A DNA stretch of 39,850 nt from Desulfosporosinus sp. (lineage in GTDB: Bacteria > Bacillota > Desulfitobacteriia > Desulfitobacteriales > Desulfitobacteriaceae): the NCBI GenBank assembly GCA_027353165.1, contig DAIEHY010000004.1, positions 1-39,850 on the forward strand, given 5' to 3'. Made by a program: the position numbers and the translations under genes. Shown in pieces: positions 24,445-33,801 of this stretch (positions are counted from its first letter, which is position 1; every line of letters begins with the position of its first letter). The notes below the pieces were generated by a model, which had not been told where the DNA came from, made no database searches, and saw nothing but the letters and a program-made list of their open reading frames with translations.

Positions 24445-25862
24445 GACGATGGTCGTTGTTATTAATACTTCTACTGGCTTTAGGACTCCGGCTTCGGGGA
24501 ATTACAAACCCACTATTAGACGATCAAGCTTGGCGGCAAGCCGATACTGCCAGTATGGCGACTCATATGCTGGGACATTTAACCGATCTACCCAATGTTT
24601 TTTTTCCGCAACTCAATTATGATGGAGTAATTCCACAAAAGGTAGAATTAGAGTTTCCGTTTTTGCCCTACCTTTTGGCCTGGACCTGGACCTTTTTTGG
24701 TTGGGCAGATATATGGGGCCGGCTTTGGTCAGTTATCCTGTCTATGCTTACAATTGCCGGAATTTACACCTTAGGAAGAGATTTGTTTACAGTTCGAGTA
24801 GGACTTTTTGCAGCAACGATCTATGCCTCAATGCCTCTATCGATTTATTATGGACGTGTTGTTATGCCTGAACCGATGGCCCAAACCTGGAGTATTTGGG
24901 CCTTAGTTTCAATTTATAAGTGGAGAAGTACTCAAGAGGAGAGTGGAAGTTGGAAAGCAGGTCTATTAATGGCAGGTGCGATCCTTGCTAAGCTTCCCCA
25001 ACTTATGTTGTTTCCAGTTGTTCTTCTGTTGGGTTTTTGGCCGCTTAAACCAAAGTTAGCAAAACCGCTTATTCGTTATGTTGTAATTGTGCTCATTCTT
25101 CCTATGGTATACTATTTATGGGTACATTATTATTCAACTCCTTCAAGTCAATTCGTATCTGGAATTTTGGCGGGGAATATGGTGGAATCAAGTAATTTAG
25201 ACTGGAAATTCTTAAGCGATAACATACGTCAAGGACTTACTGATAGTATACTTATTCTTGCAGGAGGAGGTATGTGCCGATTATTGTTTTTTCATACGAC
25301 TGCCTTCACTGAAGCTAGGCGCCAGAAGGGGTTTCTTGTCTCTCCAGTCCGAATGGCTGTTCTAGCATGGGCTGGAGTAAGTGCTCTTTATGTAGGGATA
25401 GTTTGTATTCGAATCCCCTTTGATTATTACTTAGTACCAATTTTGCCTCTGATCTCCTTGCTGAGTGCTTATGCACTCGATGGAATCAAAGATCTTCGAG
25501 GTAGAGTGCTTATCTTGGTGCTGATTGTCGTGTTTAACTGGGATTCTTATACCTATTTGTCGACAAAATATGAGTGGGATGTAGACTATATCATACAGGC
25601 AAGGTGGATCAAGGACAATACACCCGAATCTAGTATATTAGTGTTAAGCGACCCGCCACCAATGACGTTTTATTACGCGAACCGCGTAGGGTTTCGCTTA
25701 ACAACCGTTCAGGATTATCAAATTTCGATTAGAAGACTGCAACAGTTTTCTGCTGATTATCTTATTCGACTGCCTCATACTCAACAAAATGAAACTTTTT
25801 GGCGGAAGATCCAGGAGAGTTATTCGGAAATCGGTCCGGGTATTTTCGACTTGAAAAGATAG
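24429..25862 (+). CDS. Glycosyltransferase family 39 (ArnT/PMT-like) membrane protein
   Basis: Multi-TM; 'RLRGITNPLLDDQAWRQADTASMA' acidic loop and 'LFAATIYASMPLSIYYGRVVMPEPMA'; overlaps the GT2 gene by 16 nt. Confidence 0.85.
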   Translation: MGRGIRRWSLLLILLLALGLRLRGITNPLLDDQAWRQADTASMATHMLGHLTDLPNVFFPQLNYDGVIPQKVELEFPFLPYLLAWTWTFFGWADIWGRLWSVILSMLTIAGIYTLGRDLFTVRVGLFAATIYASMPLSIYYGRVVMPEPMAQTWSIWALVSIYKWRSTQEESGSWKAGLLMAGAILAKLPQLMLFPVVLLLGFWPLKPKLAKPLIRYVVIVLILPMVYYLWVHYYSTPSSQFVSGILAGNMVESSNLDWKFLSDNIRQGLTDSILILAGGGMCRLLFFHTTAFTEARRQKGFLVSPVRMAVLAWAGVSALYVGIVCIRIPFDYYLVPILPLISLLSAYALDGIKDLRGRVLILVLIVVFNWDSYTYLSTKYEWDVDYIIQARWIKDNTPESSILVLSDPPPMTFYYANRVGFRLTTVQDYQISIRRLQQFSADYLIRLPHTQQNETFWRKIQESYSEIGPGIFDLKR

Positions 25863-25884
25863 GAAAGCGATCATCAATCATGTA

Positions 25885-26670
25885 ATGGAAGGTGAGACTA
25901 TGGGACAAGACCAAGAGGATGGAGAACGTTTGCAAAAAGTACTTGCCCAAGCCGGAGTCGCTTCACGGCGACATGCCGAAAAGCTAATCCTAGATGGGCG
26001 GGTCAAGGTTAATGGAGAAACGGTTACAGTTTTAGGCATAAAAGTTGGGGCTCAGGATCACATCGAAGTCGATGGACGTCTCGTTAAACGAGGCGAAACT
26101 TTGTACTATTATTTACTTAATAAGCCAGTTAGTGTTATAACAAGTGCCAGTGATCCCAGAGGGCGACCAACGGTGGTAGACTTATTGAAAGATATCCCAG
26201 TGCGAGTTTACCCCGTAGGTAGGTTAGATTATGATACCTCTGGGCTAATAGTACTAACGAATGATGGGGAATTAGCCCATCGTTTGATGCATCCCTCATA
26301 TGGTATAGAAAAGACATACCGAGTTTGGGTACAGGGCCCTGTGGGTGTTCATGCCCTCGAAACGTTACGTCAAGGAGTTCTTCTTGAAGATGGAAAGACC
26401 GCCCCTGCTGAAGTTCAAAGCGTGAGCGGTCTTTTAAAGCGGACCAGTAGAGAGTCTAAAAACGATTCCTTAGAAGTTTGGGAAGTGACTATTCATGAGG
26501 GTCGAAATCGACAAATAAGAAGGATGTTTGAGGCGGTCGGGTATTTAGTCGTTAAGCTTGAACGGATTCGTTTCGGGCCGTTAGTCCAAGAGCTGGCGCT
26601 TCGCCCAGGTGCTTACCGTTTACTTACTGGAGATGAAGTCAAAAAATTGCGTTCCAGTGTAAAACTCTGA
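25885..26670 (+). CDS. rluB: 23S rRNA pseudouridine synthase RluB-type
   Basis: S4 domain 'LQKVLAQAGVASRRHAEKLILDGRVKVNG'; 'VYPVGRLDYDTSGLIVLTNDGELAHRLMHP'; 'HEGRNRQIRRMFEAVGY'. Confidence 0.93.
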   Translation: MEGETMGQDQEDGERLQKVLAQAGVASRRHAEKLILDGRVKVNGETVTVLGIKVGAQDHIEVDGRLVKRGETLYYYLLNKPVSVITSASDPRGRPTVVDLLKDIPVRVYPVGRLDYDTSGLIVLTNDGELAHRLMHPSYGIEKTYRVWVQGPVGVHALETLRQGVLLEDGKTAPAEVQSVSGLLKRTSRESKNDSLEVWEVTIHEGRNRQIRRMFEAVGYLVVKLERIRFGPLVQELALRPGAYRLLTGDEVKKLRSSVKL

Positions 26671-26693
26671 GCAGAGTTTAAAATTCGGATAGT

Positions 26694-27207
26694 TTAACCA
26701 TGGGGGTGGAGCGGGTGCTCAATTTCTTTATTCCAAATATCTATGTCTCGCCCGCCATAGCCACGCAAAGTATTGGCAACGGAATTGATTTTTTCTTGGG
26801 TAGTTTGAATCAAAACTAACCAATGTCCTGTTCTAACTTCATGTTCATAATGTCTGGCCCGAATTTCAGAAAGACCGTAGGTTAGCAAAACTTCGACAAG
26901 CCCGCGACTCAGAGGTTGGTGCATAAGTTGGCTAGCCATCGGTCCTGCAACGACTACTTCGCCTAGGTTAGGAACAACAAAGGGCGGAGTTTGAACTAAC
27001 CAGGCATTAAATATATCTAAGTTGATTTCACTAGGGTAGAAGGCTAATTCATGAGCAATTTCTTCGCGGAACTCGCCCTGATGTAGATTTTCGCTTCGAA
27101 CTATCACGGATATTTTACTATTCGCTAAAGATTCCTCTTGAATTTCTTCAACCGCTTCTTTAGTTTGTTGAGGACCTTTGAAAATAGCAATAGCTGTTTT
27201 TATCATT
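26694..27207 (-). CDS. Hypothetical, general stress protein 17M / YflT-like fold suspected; start probably 'MIKTAIAIF' at 27207
   Basis: 'MIKTAIAIFKGPQQTKEAVEEIQEESLANSKISVIVR'; His-rich end. Confidence 0.6.
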
Positions 27208-27382
27208 TGATAACCTCCCAAATAATCATTACCGAATTTATCTTAGTATGTCCAAAATTCTATTGCTAAAGCAAGGCTTGCAGGAGAAATCAAACCTTTG
27301 GAGAATAATTTTACAAAATAATAGTAAAAAAGACTCTTTTAATCATTTGATGGATTAAAATTGGGAAACGGGGAGACCGAAA

Positions 27383-27847
27383 ATGAAGATTCGGATAGGA
27401 AATGAGCTTCTAACTGAGCACATTCGCGTACGGATTCGTGTAGATTACCGCGGAGAATCGAAAAGTGGGCGATTTTTCTTCGGAGGTAAGAGTAAAGAAC
27501 TCATGGCAGAAACAATCCGTGAACAGCAGGTTGCGTTACTTCGTAATGTTCCACTACAAGGAGTCATTATTGAAGATGTTGATCTGAGTCTTGATGTTTA
27601 CGCTGTGACAGAGGGGGAGGGGAGACGAACCCATGAGGTAGCCTATGCCCCCATTATTTTAACCCTTCGAATCGAGAACCTCGACGATTTGCTTCCCCTC
27701 TTGATTAAGCCTGAGTTTCGAAAGATTGAGTTCCTTAGCCCTGATACCGTTTCACTACATCGTTTGGATATGGAGCGATTACTCTTTCGTTTAAGTCAAT
27801 CGTTTCAACAAGAGATAAAAATTTTAGAACAAAGATATTTACGTTAG
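27383..27847 (+). CDS. Hypothetical protein
   Basis: ATG start with upstream purine-rich RBS (GGGAAACGGGGAGACC); intact 154-aa ORF followed by a terminator. Confidence 0.65.
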   Translation: MKIRIGNELLTEHIRVRIRVDYRGESKSGRFFFGGKSKELMAETIREQQVALLRNVPLQGVIIEDVDLSLDVYAVTEGEGRRTHEVAYAPIILTLRIENLDDLLPLLIKPEFRKIEFLSPDTVSLHRLDMERLLFRLSQSFQQEIKILEQRYLR

Positions 27848-27883
27848 TGTTTTTCAATTTTTCTAATTTATAAGAACGAATTT

Positions 27884-27930
27884 AAGTGCATTGAAGATAC
27901 CTAATTTGGTATATTTGATGCACTTTTACT
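27884..27930 (+). terminator. Long-stem intrinsic terminator
   Basis: AAGTGCATTGAAGATACC TAATTT GGTATATTTGATGCACTT: 18-position stem with one mismatch and two G-T pairs, followed by TTACTTCGTTTT. Confidence 0.7.
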
Positions 27931-27979
27931 TCGTTTTAATCTTCAATTTAATTATTCTTTTCACAAATGTATTTACATA

Positions 27980-28028
27980 TTGAAAGTTTGTATAAATTAG
28001 ATTAGTATATTAATAGGTGGTCTGACAA
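27980..28028 (+). promoter_or_regulatory. Promoter plus predicted FadR/LldR-type operator for lactate permease 1
   Basis: TTGAAA (27980-27985)-N17-TAGTAT (28003-28008), then TGGTCTGACAA (28018-28028). Confidence 0.65.
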
Positions 28029-28313
28029 GTATAAAGATTCGATCAATTAATTTTCTATTAAAAGACTTAAGCTAACTGATTATTACATATAGTTTGATCA
28101 ATGAGAATATTTAGAAAGTTATGCGCTTTAATAACAGCTAAGTAAATAAGGCTATTTACCTTATTCGTAGATTTTGACTATAAAAGCAAGTATCAATGTA
28201 ACAAGGACAATTAAAATAGTATTATGTGAAAATTTTAAATTTTTGGGGGGTGATAGATGAGTTTTTTTCAATAGAATATCGTACTTATTTTAAATTTGAA
28301 GGAGGTTCAAGTA

Positions 28314-30044
28314 TTGAAGTATTTGCAAAATTATAACCCCACAGGTAACTTTTGGTTATCTGTAATTATGGCGGCTGTTCCTATTGTTACTTTGCTCTAT
28401 TTTTTAGCCCTTCATCCTCATAAAGCAAAAAATGGTGAAAAATTATTAGGTATTTATGCTCCTTATGCTGCAGCGATCGCTGCCTTTGTCGCCTTCCTGG
28501 TATGCGTTTTCGTAATGAAGATGCCTGCAACTACCGCTGTAGCGGCTTTTGGATTAGGAGTTCTTAGTGGGTTATTCCCAATTGGCTGGATTGTCTTCGG
28601 GGCTATTTTTCTATATACAATGACGGTTGTTACCGGTAAGTTTGAAATTGTTAAAGATTCAATTGCTGGAATTACAGCGGATCGTCGCTTACAAGCACTA
28701 CTTGTCGCTTTTAGTTTCGGGGCTTTTATTGAAGGCGCATCAGGTTTCGGTACACCTGTGGCGGTGGCCGGGGCCATCATGGTTGGCTTAGGTTTCCGTC
28801 CTTTAACAGCTGCTGTAATCTGTTTGATCGCTAACACAGCACCTGTGGCATGGGGAGCAATCGGGACACCGGTTCTAACCCTTGCTGCAATTACGAAAAT
28901 TCCTGATGGTTTAATTACTCAAATGGCGGGCAGACAATTACCGTTCTTTTCTATTCTGATTCCTTTTTGGTTGGTAGCAACCTTGGTCTTAATGGAAAAA
29001 GGAAAATGGAAAGATGTTTGGGAAGTATGGCCTGCTATCCTCGTAACAGGTGCATCCTTTGCAGCTACTCAGTTCCTGATGGCTGAAGCAGGCATGACGA
29101 TGCTTGTCGATATCGGAGCTGGAATGGTGAGTATTATTATCACTTCGTTGTTCTTGAGAGTATGGACACCCAAAAATATTATTACTAATGAAATGGCTTA
29201 TGCAGTAATGGATGGCAGAGAGCCTGGAAAAGCAAAAGTTGTACCTAAACATTCTTGGCCAGTATTATTGCAGGCTTGGATGCCTTGGGTTTTCCTAGCA
29301 ATCTTCGTTGCCTTATGGGGAGTTCCGAGTATCAAGACTTTCTTAAACGGTCTGTTTAATCCTAGTTTCAAGGTTCCTTTTTTACATGGTGTGGTTTTCA
29401 GAACAGCACCGGTTTCTCCGACTGCTGTGGCTAAAGCGGGAGAAGCAGCTGTGTATAGCTTCAATCTAATTACCATGGCGGGAACCGGGATTCTGATTGC
29501 AGCGTTCATCACAGGAATTTTATTTCTTAAAGTTACTGCAGCTCAGTGGAAAGAGATTTTTGTCACAACGATTGTTCGTCTAAAAATACCTCTCTCAGTT
29601 ATTTCCTTAGTTTTGGGTCTCAGCTACATGACACGTTATGCTGGAACGGATGCTGTCCTAGGTTTGGCTTTTGCTAAAACTGGTTCGCTCTATCCCTTCT
29701 TTGCAGTTATGATTGGTTGGTTGGGAGTTTTCTTAACAGGTAGCGATACAGCTTCGAACTCGCTATTTGGAAGTTTACAACAGATTACAGCTCAACAACT
29801 TGGGCTAAACCCGCTCTTGATTGTAACAGCAAACAGCACCGGTGGAGTTATGGGTAAAATGATTGATGCTCAAAGTATTACGGTTGCTACGGCTGCCTGC
29901 TATTCTGACCCTGAAGAAGGGGTTAATGCTATCGGAGTTATTTTCCGAAAAGTATTTTTGCATAGCGTTGTGTTGGCGATTCTTATGGGCATCTTGGTCT
30001 GGCTACAAGCGTATGTCTTTACCTGGATGATACCTAATATGTAA
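28314..30044 (+). CDS. lldP: L-lactate permease (LctP family), copy 1; TTG start at 28314 after GGAGG
   Basis: 'SFGAFIEGASGFGTPVAVAGAIMVGLGFRPL', 'GWLGVFLTGSDTASNSLFGSLQQITAQQLGLNPLLIVTANSTGGVMGKMIDAQSI'. Confidence 0.95.
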   Translation: MKYLQNYNPTGNFWLSVIMAAVPIVTLLYFLALHPHKAKNGEKLLGIYAPYAAAIAAFVAFLVCVFVMKMPATTAVAAFGLGVLSGLFPIGWIVFGAIFLYTMTVVTGKFEIVKDSIAGITADRRLQALLVAFSFGAFIEGASGFGTPVAVAGAIMVGLGFRPLTAAVICLIANTAPVAWGAIGTPVLTLAAITKIPDGLITQMAGRQLPFFSILIPFWLVATLVLMEKGKWKDVWEVWPAILVTGASFAATQFLMAEAGMTMLVDIGAGMVSIIITSLFLRVWTPKNIITNEMAYAVMDGREPGKAKVVPKHSWPVLLQAWMPWVFLAIFVALWGVPSIKTFLNGLFNPSFKVPFLHGVVFRTAPVSPTAVAKAGEAAVYSFNLITMAGTGILIAAFITGILFLKVTAAQWKEIFVTTIVRLKIPLSVISLVLGLSYMTRYAGTDAVLGLAFAKTGSLYPFFAVMIGWLGVFLTGSDTASNSLFGSLQQITAQQLGLNPLLIVTANSTGGVMGKMIDAQSITVATAACYSDPEEGVNAIGVIFRKVFLHSVVLAILMGILVWLQAYVFTWMIPNM

Positions 30045-30065
30045 ATTATTCATAATTGTTTTATG

Positions 30066-30099
30066 GGCTGACCTAAGTAAAATTAGGTCAGCCTTTTTT
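30066..30099 (+). terminator. Intrinsic terminator after lactate permease 1
   Basis: GGCTGACCTAA GTAAAA TTAGGTCAGCC TTTTTT. Confidence 0.92.
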
Positions 30100-30333
30100 C
30101 GTATTCATCTATGTTTAGGGCACTCACTTCTATTAGTGGGTGTCCATGTTCTGTTTCATTGCTTTTTATACCTTTATCGCATAGATTATTGCAGAATTAT
30201 TAAGTTTTACTGACAATTTGGATTTTATAAATTATTCAATTTAAACGCAAACACAAGGAGTCTTTCTATTTTGATTTAACGGATAAATCCTATATAAGTA
30301 AAATAATAGAAATATTATATTTTAATGGACTAT

Positions 30334-30379
30334 TGCATTTTTTGTTATAAAGTTTTAAACTTAGTAAGTGGTCTGACGG
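30334..30379 (+). promoter_or_regulatory. Promoter plus predicted FadR/LldR-type operator for lactate permease 2
   Basis: TTGCAT (30334-30339)-N17-TAAA-type -10, then TGGTCTGACGG (30369-30379). Confidence 0.55.
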
Positions 30380-30516
30380 CCATGTAGTTAGGCCGTTTCT
30401 TAATATTAATATGATATAAGGAGGAAAATTATAGAAGAGTATAATTAATCGAGTAAAGGCCAAAATGATAGAGAGTTGTTGTTCAAATAATTACGTAAAT
30501 GAAGGTGGAATTAACT

Positions 30517-32199
30517 ATGCCATGGACACAAAATTATGCCGCACTAGGAAATAACCTAGGACTTACAGCCTTAGTCGTATCCCTGCCAATTTTTTATCTA
30601 TTTTGGGCGCTAGCTATTAAACGCATGAAGGGTCATGTCGCTGGGAGCACAACGCTCTTATTGACAATTATTGATGTTGTGCTTGTTTACAAGATGCCAG
30701 TTGGGCTGGCGCTTTCGGCGAGTGTACTCGGAATCCTAAATGGATTATTCCCTATTGCTTGGATTATTGTGACTGCCGTTTTCTTATATAACCTTACTGT
30801 TGAAGCAGGACAATTTGATATTATTAAAAGTTCAATCGCCTCTCTATCCAATGACCGACGTCTTCAAGCGTTACTTATCTCCTTTTCGTTTGGTGCGTTT
30901 TTAGAGGGTGCCGCCGGATTCGGTACACCCGTTGCCATTACCGGAGCAATCTTAATCGGCTTGGGTTTTGAACCTCTCTATGCAGCGGGTCTTTGCTTAC
31001 TCGCCAACACGGCACCGGTTGCCTTTGGTGGAATTGGTTCTCCGATTATTGCTGCTGGTGCTGCGACTGGGATTAGCGCAAACATTATCTCAGCTGGAGT
31101 CGGGCGTCAACTTCCATTCCTCTCCATTTTCGTGCCTTTATACTTAATTATTGTCATGGCTGGTTGGAAAGCAGCTAAAGAAGTTTTACCGGCTATCCTT
31201 ACTGCAGGTGTGACCTTCGCCTTAGCACAGTGGTGGTCGTCAAATTACCTCGGTCCTATGCTACCTGATATTATTGCTTCTTTATTTTCACTCATTTGCT
31301 TAGCAGCCTTATTGAAAGTTTGGAAACCTAAAACAATCTGGCGTTTCCCACATGAAAAAAGTGAAAAGGTAGAGCAGTATAAAAAGTATACTAGTGGTCA
31401 AATTCTTAAAGCCTGGTCTCCTTTTATCGTACTCACCTTCATTGTGGGTATTTGGGGAACAAACACCTTTAAAGATCTGATTGCTAAAAAGCTTCAATGG
31501 TTTATCATGATTCCTCATTGGCCTGGACTCGATGGTTTAGTCATCAAAGCGGCTCCAATCGTTAAAAAAGCGACGATTTACGGAGCTTCATACAAGTTTG
31601 ATTTCGTAGCATTTGCCGGTACCGCTATCTTAATTACGGCGATTATCAGCATGTTCATTCTTGGAATCAGCCCGTCTAGAGGGGCCAAAGTTGCGAGCTC
31701 AACCTTTAAAACCCTTATCTATCCTTGCATCACGATCGGATCAGTATTAGGCTTTGCCTATATTGCAAACTATTCCGGGCTATCCTATACCCTCGGTCTC
31801 TTGTTTTCACAAACCGGTCACGCCTTCCCATTCTTTGCTCCAATCCTAGGTTGGCTTGGTGTATTCTTAACGGGTTCAGATACCTCAGCTAACGCTCTGT
31901 TCGGTCAACTGCAAAATGTTTCGGCCCAACAAATCGGCATCAATCCTGTTTTGACTGTAGCAGCGAATAGCTCCGGGGGTGTTATGGGAAAAATGATTTC
32001 TCCACAATCTATCGCGGTGGCGGCAGCAGCAACCGGGTTAGTTGGTAGAGAGTCTGATCTCTTCCGTTTCACACTTAAACACTCGATCTTCCTCCTATTA
32101 ATTGTTTGTGTCATGACTTATCTTCAAGCGTATGTGTTTACTGGTATGATGCCAACGATTGCAGGTATAATGCCTACGATTGCCTCACTTATCCACTAA
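30517..32199 (+). CDS. lldP: L-lactate permease (LctP family), copy 2
   Basis: 'SFGAFLEGAAGFGTPVAITGAILIGLGFEPL', 'GWLGVFLTGSDTSANALFGQLQNVSAQQIGINPVLTVAANSSGGVMGKMISPQSI'; ORF could start at 30499. Confidence 0.95.
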   Translation: MPWTQNYAALGNNLGLTALVVSLPIFYLFWALAIKRMKGHVAGSTTLLLTIIDVVLVYKMPVGLALSASVLGILNGLFPIAWIIVTAVFLYNLTVEAGQFDIIKSSIASLSNDRRLQALLISFSFGAFLEGAAGFGTPVAITGAILIGLGFEPLYAAGLCLLANTAPVAFGGIGSPIIAAGAATGISANIISAGVGRQLPFLSIFVPLYLIIVMAGWKAAKEVLPAILTAGVTFALAQWWSSNYLGPMLPDIIASLFSLICLAALLKVWKPKTIWRFPHEKSEKVEQYKKYTSGQILKAWSPFIVLTFIVGIWGTNTFKDLIAKKLQWFIMIPHWPGLDGLVIKAAPIVKKATIYGASYKFDFVAFAGTAILITAIISMFILGISPSRGAKVASSTFKTLIYPCITIGSVLGFAYIANYSGLSYTLGLLFSQTGHAFPFFAPILGWLGVFLTGSDTSANALFGQLQNVSAQQIGINPVLTVAANSSGGVMGKMISPQSIAVAAAATGLVGRESDLFRFTLKHSIFLLLIVCVMTYLQAYVFTGMMPTIAGIMPTIASLIH

Positions 32200-32244
32200 A
32201 CGACTGATAAACAAAATGAAAATCTTCTGTGAAGGTTGAATTTG

Positions 32245-32290
32245 ATAATAGTGGGGAGCATTCAATTAATACGCTCCCCACTATTATTTT
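32245..32290 (+). terminator. Intrinsic terminator after lactate permease 2
   Basis: ATAATAGTGGGGAGC ...GCTCCCCACTATTAT TTT. Confidence 0.88.
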
Positions 32291-32311
32291 AAAAAGAATT
32301 AAAATTTTATA

Positions 32312-32368
32312 TTGAAATTTCTATTAAATTAAATTAATATAGAGTTATAACTGGTCTGACCATCAGAC
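32312..32368 (+). promoter_or_regulatory. Promoter plus predicted FadR/LldR-type operator for glcD-glcF
   Basis: TTGAAA (32312-32317)-N17-TAATAT (32335-32340), then perfect palindrome TGGTCTGACCA (32352-32362) within GTCTGACCATCAGAC. Confidence 0.7.
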
Positions 32369-32410
32369 AAAGAAGAGTTTGTTTATTTTATTTTTTAAGG
32401 GGGTAAATAG

Positions 32411-33799
32411 ATGTTAGCTCGTGAAGTTTTACAAGAGCTTGTTCAAGTGCTTGGCGCAGAAAACGTCCTCACAGAGCAGGAAGACTTAATGACTTATGCT
32501 TATGATGCAACGGCCGCCATGAAACATCATAAACCGGATGTTGTAGTTTCGCCCCTTTCTACTGAACAGGTGTCAGAGGTTGTAAAAATTGCTGGAAGAT
32601 ATCAAATCCCAATCTATCCACGTGGTTCAGGAACCAATCTTAGTGGAGGAACCATTCCTACTAAGGGAGGGATCGTTCTCTCTATGCTCAATCTTAATAA
32701 AATTATAGAAGTAGATCAGGACAATCTAACGGCAACTGTTCAACCTGGAGTGATTATACAAGCTCTTAATGATCAAGTGACTAAACTGGGTTTGTTGTAT
32801 CCACCGGATCCGGGAACCGTAACTACAGCGACTATGGGTGGCTCGGTATCAGAATGTTCGGGTGGATTGCGCGGTTTGAAATACGGTGTAACTAAACATT
32901 ATATCATGGGTATAAAAGTGGTTCTAGCCAATGGGGAAGTCCTTCGTTGGGGAGGAAAAACGGTTAAAAATGTCACTGGGTATGATTTAGTAGCCCTCTT
33001 CACTGGGGCTGAAGGCACTCTGGGGATCATTACTGAAATCATTGTCAAACTAATTCCAGCTCCAGAAACTCGGAAAAGTATTCTAGCTGTTTTTGATAAC
33101 CTCGATAAGGCTGGAAATGCAATTGCCTCTATTATCCGGAATAAGATTATCCCAGCAACCCTCGAAATTATGGATAATGCGACTATTCAAACCGTAGAAC
33201 ATTTTGTGCATGCGGGATTGCCTATGGATGCTGAAGCTGTCCTTTTAGTTGAAGTAGATGGGTACAGAGAAGTGGTTGAACGAGAAGCGGTTTTGGTAGA
33301 GCAAATTTTGCAAACAGAGGGTTCAGTTGAGGTAAAAATCGCCAAGAACGATCAAGAACGCGATCTTTTGTGGTTGGCTCGTCGTAGTGCCTTGCCAGCT
33401 CTTGCTCAGAAAAGACCGACAACCGTTTTAGAAGATGCGACGGTTCCTAGAAGCAAAATTCCTGATATGCTCAAGGCAATTCGTAAGATTGCCGAAAAGC
33501 ATCGTCTCCTAATCGCTACCTTTGGGCATGCAGGAGATGGAAATTTACATCCTACGATTCTTACGGATCAACGGGACGAGGATGAAATGAAACGAGTTCA
33601 CCTTGCCGTCGACGAAATTTTCCAAGCAGCAATTTCTTTGGGGGGAACTCTTTCAGGGGAACACGGGATTGGGATTGCCAAAATGAAATATCTAGATTGG
33701 GAATTTGGAGAAGCCGGCGTTGCGGCACTGCGACAAATAAAAGAAGCCCTGGATCCCAACTATTTGTTGAACCCTGGGAAGATTGTAAGGAGGGACTAA
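32411..33799 (+). CDS. glcD: FAD-linked oxidase, GlcD / D-lactate dehydrogenase family
   Basis: 'YPRGSGTNLSGGTIPTKGGIVLSM', 'VQPGVIIQALND', 'ATFGHAGDGNLHPTI', 'GGTLSGEHGIGIAKMKYL'. Confidence 0.93.
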   Translation: MLAREVLQELVQVLGAENVLTEQEDLMTYAYDATAAMKHHKPDVVVSPLSTEQVSEVVKIAGRYQIPIYPRGSGTNLSGGTIPTKGGIVLSMLNLNKIIEVDQDNLTATVQPGVIIQALNDQVTKLGLLYPPDPGTVTTATMGGSVSECSGGLRGLKYGVTKHYIMGIKVVLANGEVLRWGGKTVKNVTGYDLVALFTGAEGTLGIITEIIVKLIPAPETRKSILAVFDNLDKAGNAIASIIRNKIIPATLEIMDNATIQTVEHFVHAGLPMDAEAVLLVEVDGYREVVEREAVLVEQILQTEGSVEVKIAKNDQERDLLWLARRSALPALAQKRPTTVLEDATVPRSKIPDMLKAIRKIAEKHRLLIATFGHAGDGNLHPTILTDQRDEDEMKRVHLAVDEIFQAAISLGGTLSGEHGIGIAKMKYLDWEFGEAGVAALRQIKEALDPNYLLNPGKIVRRD

Positions 33800-33801
33800 T
33801 C

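Noticed and set aside
24425-24622. 65-aa plus ORF overlapping GT39 start
   Set aside because: Out-of-frame shadow of the GT39 gene.
28463-28837. 124-aa minus-strand ORF inside lactate permease 1
   Set aside because: Ala/Thr/Lys-rich shadow frame of a hydrophobic transporter; permease frame is certain.
33697-33801. Upstream extension of glcF into glcD
   Set aside because: GTG at 33802 has a good RBS (AAGGAGGG); the 35 extra residues have no homology-like features.
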